DNA of 15,895 nt from QYQD01 sp040755415. Its GTDB lineage: Bacteria > Desulfobacterota > QYQD01. Where the stretch lies: NCBI GenBank assembly GCA_040755415.1, contig JBFMAZ010000067.1, positions 1 through 15,895 of the forward strand. The letters run 5' to 3'. The notes beneath the pieces were generated by a model. It was given only the letters and a program-made list of their open reading frames with translations. It was not told where the DNA came from and did no database searches. The position numbers and the translations under genes are program-made. Positions 15,368-15,895 of this stretch are shown one piece after another; within the stretch, counting starts at the first letter, position 1, and each line of letters opens with the position of its first letter.

Positions 15368-15395
15368 AGGACCTATACCCTTATTTTTATCCCGT

Positions 15396-15895
15396 TTATT
15401 CTATTACTTCACTGATGACGCCTGCGCCAACGGTGCGTCCACCCTCTCGAATAGCAAACCTGAGTTCCTTCTCCATCGCTATCGGTGTAATCAAATCCAC
15501 CTCCATCGATACATTGTCCCCGGGCATCACCATCTCCACCCCCGCCGGCAGCTTCACTACCCCGGTAACATCCGTCGTCCGAAAATAAAACTGCGGCCTA
15601 TAACCATTAAAAAACGGCGTATGCCGCCCGCCCTCTTCCTTCGTCAATATATACGCCTCCGCCTTAAACTTCGTATGCGGCGTTATACTCCCAGGTTTCG
15701 CTACCACCTGCCCACGCTCCACCTCGTCACGCTTCGTACCTCTAAGCAACACCCCGATATTGTCCCCGGCCTGACCCTGATCCAATATCTTACGAAACAT
15801 CTCCACACCAGTACATACCGTCTTCGTCGTCGGACGAATCCCTACTATCTCCACCTCTTCCCCGACCTTGATCATCCCTCGCTCCACCCGGCCCG
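15396..15895 (-). CDS. tuf: Elongation factor Tu, C-terminal part (cut by window edge)
   Basis: About 165 codons of EF-Tu are present; the 5' part lies beyond the right edge. The visible protein begins inside domain II (GRVERGMIKVGEEVEIVG) and ends in domain III with FRTTDVTG, PGDNVSMEVDLITPIA and the C-terminus RFAIREGGRTVGAGVISEV. These are the normal EF-Tu signatures, and nothing is truncated at the C-terminal end. Codon use is strikingly G-ending (ACG for 10 of 14 Thr codons, many GCG, CCG and GGG), unlike the neighbouring genes. The last 20-25 codons lose this bias. It is the second tuf copy in the window and leads into rpmG. Confidence 0.98.
   Translation of the reverse strand, partial: GRVERGMIKVGEEVEIVGIRPTTKTVCTGVEMFRKILDQGQAGDNIGVLLRGTKRDEVERGQVVAKPGSITPHTKFKAEAYILTKEEGGRHTPFFNGYRPQFYFRTTDVTGVVKLPAGVEMVMPGDNVSMEVDLITPIAMEKELRFAIREGGRTVGAGVISEVIE

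Noticed and set aside
15360..15372. Near-palindrome ATAGGACCTAT at the rpmG start as an operator
   Set aside because: It is 11 nt long, covers only the weak ribosome binding site, and has no second copy in the window; chance is sufficient.
1..15895. CRISPR array, phage, insertion sequence or biosynthetic cluster
   Set aside because: All sequence is accounted for by housekeeping genes and short spacers; no transposase, integrase or regularly spaced repeat array was seen apart from the heptad core at 7485-7511.

Overview
This window is one long, densely packed run of translation and transcription machinery genes, all on the minus strand. In transcription order (right to left) it reads: 3' end of one tuf copy, rpmG, tRNA-Trp, secE, nusG, rplK, rplA, an L10-type leader, rplJ, rplL, rpoB, rpoC, rpsL, rpsG, fusA, and the 5' end of a second tuf copy. 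This is the classical bacterial secE-nusG-rpl-rpoBC block joined head to tail to the str operon. Every protein gene looks intact except the two tuf genes, which are cut by the window edges.

The source is a Gram-negative-type bacterium of moderate GC. Gene order, the EF-G N-terminus, the RpoB and RpoC lengths (about 1367 and 1354 residues) and the single-span SecE fit best with the former Deltaproteobacteria (Desulfobacterota-like). This placement comes from pattern recognition, not a search, and I hold it at moderate confidence.

Region by region (minus-strand direction). 15895-15129: tuf C-terminal part, a 49-residue zinc-ribbon L33 too short for many ORF finders, and tRNA-Trp only 12 nt after it. 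15099-13020: secE, nusG, rplK and rplA. 12968-12844: a leader whose paired segments match the L10(L12)4-binding leader, then rplJ and rplL. 11866-11660: an rplL-rpoB spacer holding a perfect 28-nt palindrome. 11659-3332: rpoB and rpoC, separated by a 159-nt spacer with a repeat-like element made of inverted arms around four TTCGAA heptads. 3331-3188: a spacer with a well-formed sigma70-type promoter, followed by rpsL, rpsG, fusA and tuf.

Functionally the products are EF-Tu and EF-G (elongation), ribosomal proteins of the L1, L11 and L10/L12 stalk regions and of the S12/S7 decoding and head regions, the two large RNA polymerase subunits, the elongation factor NusG, and the SecE translocase subunit. 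Expression appears to be adjusted along the unit by an L10 leader, an attenuator or processing hairpin before rpoB, and an internal promoter before rpsL.

I see no exotic or undescribed system. The points most worth a second look are non-coding or compositional: the rpoB-rpoC repeat, the competing hairpin in the L10 leader, and the strongly G-ending codon use of tuf, which stops abruptly about 20-25 codons before its stop. No gene-free stretch exceeds 300 nt.
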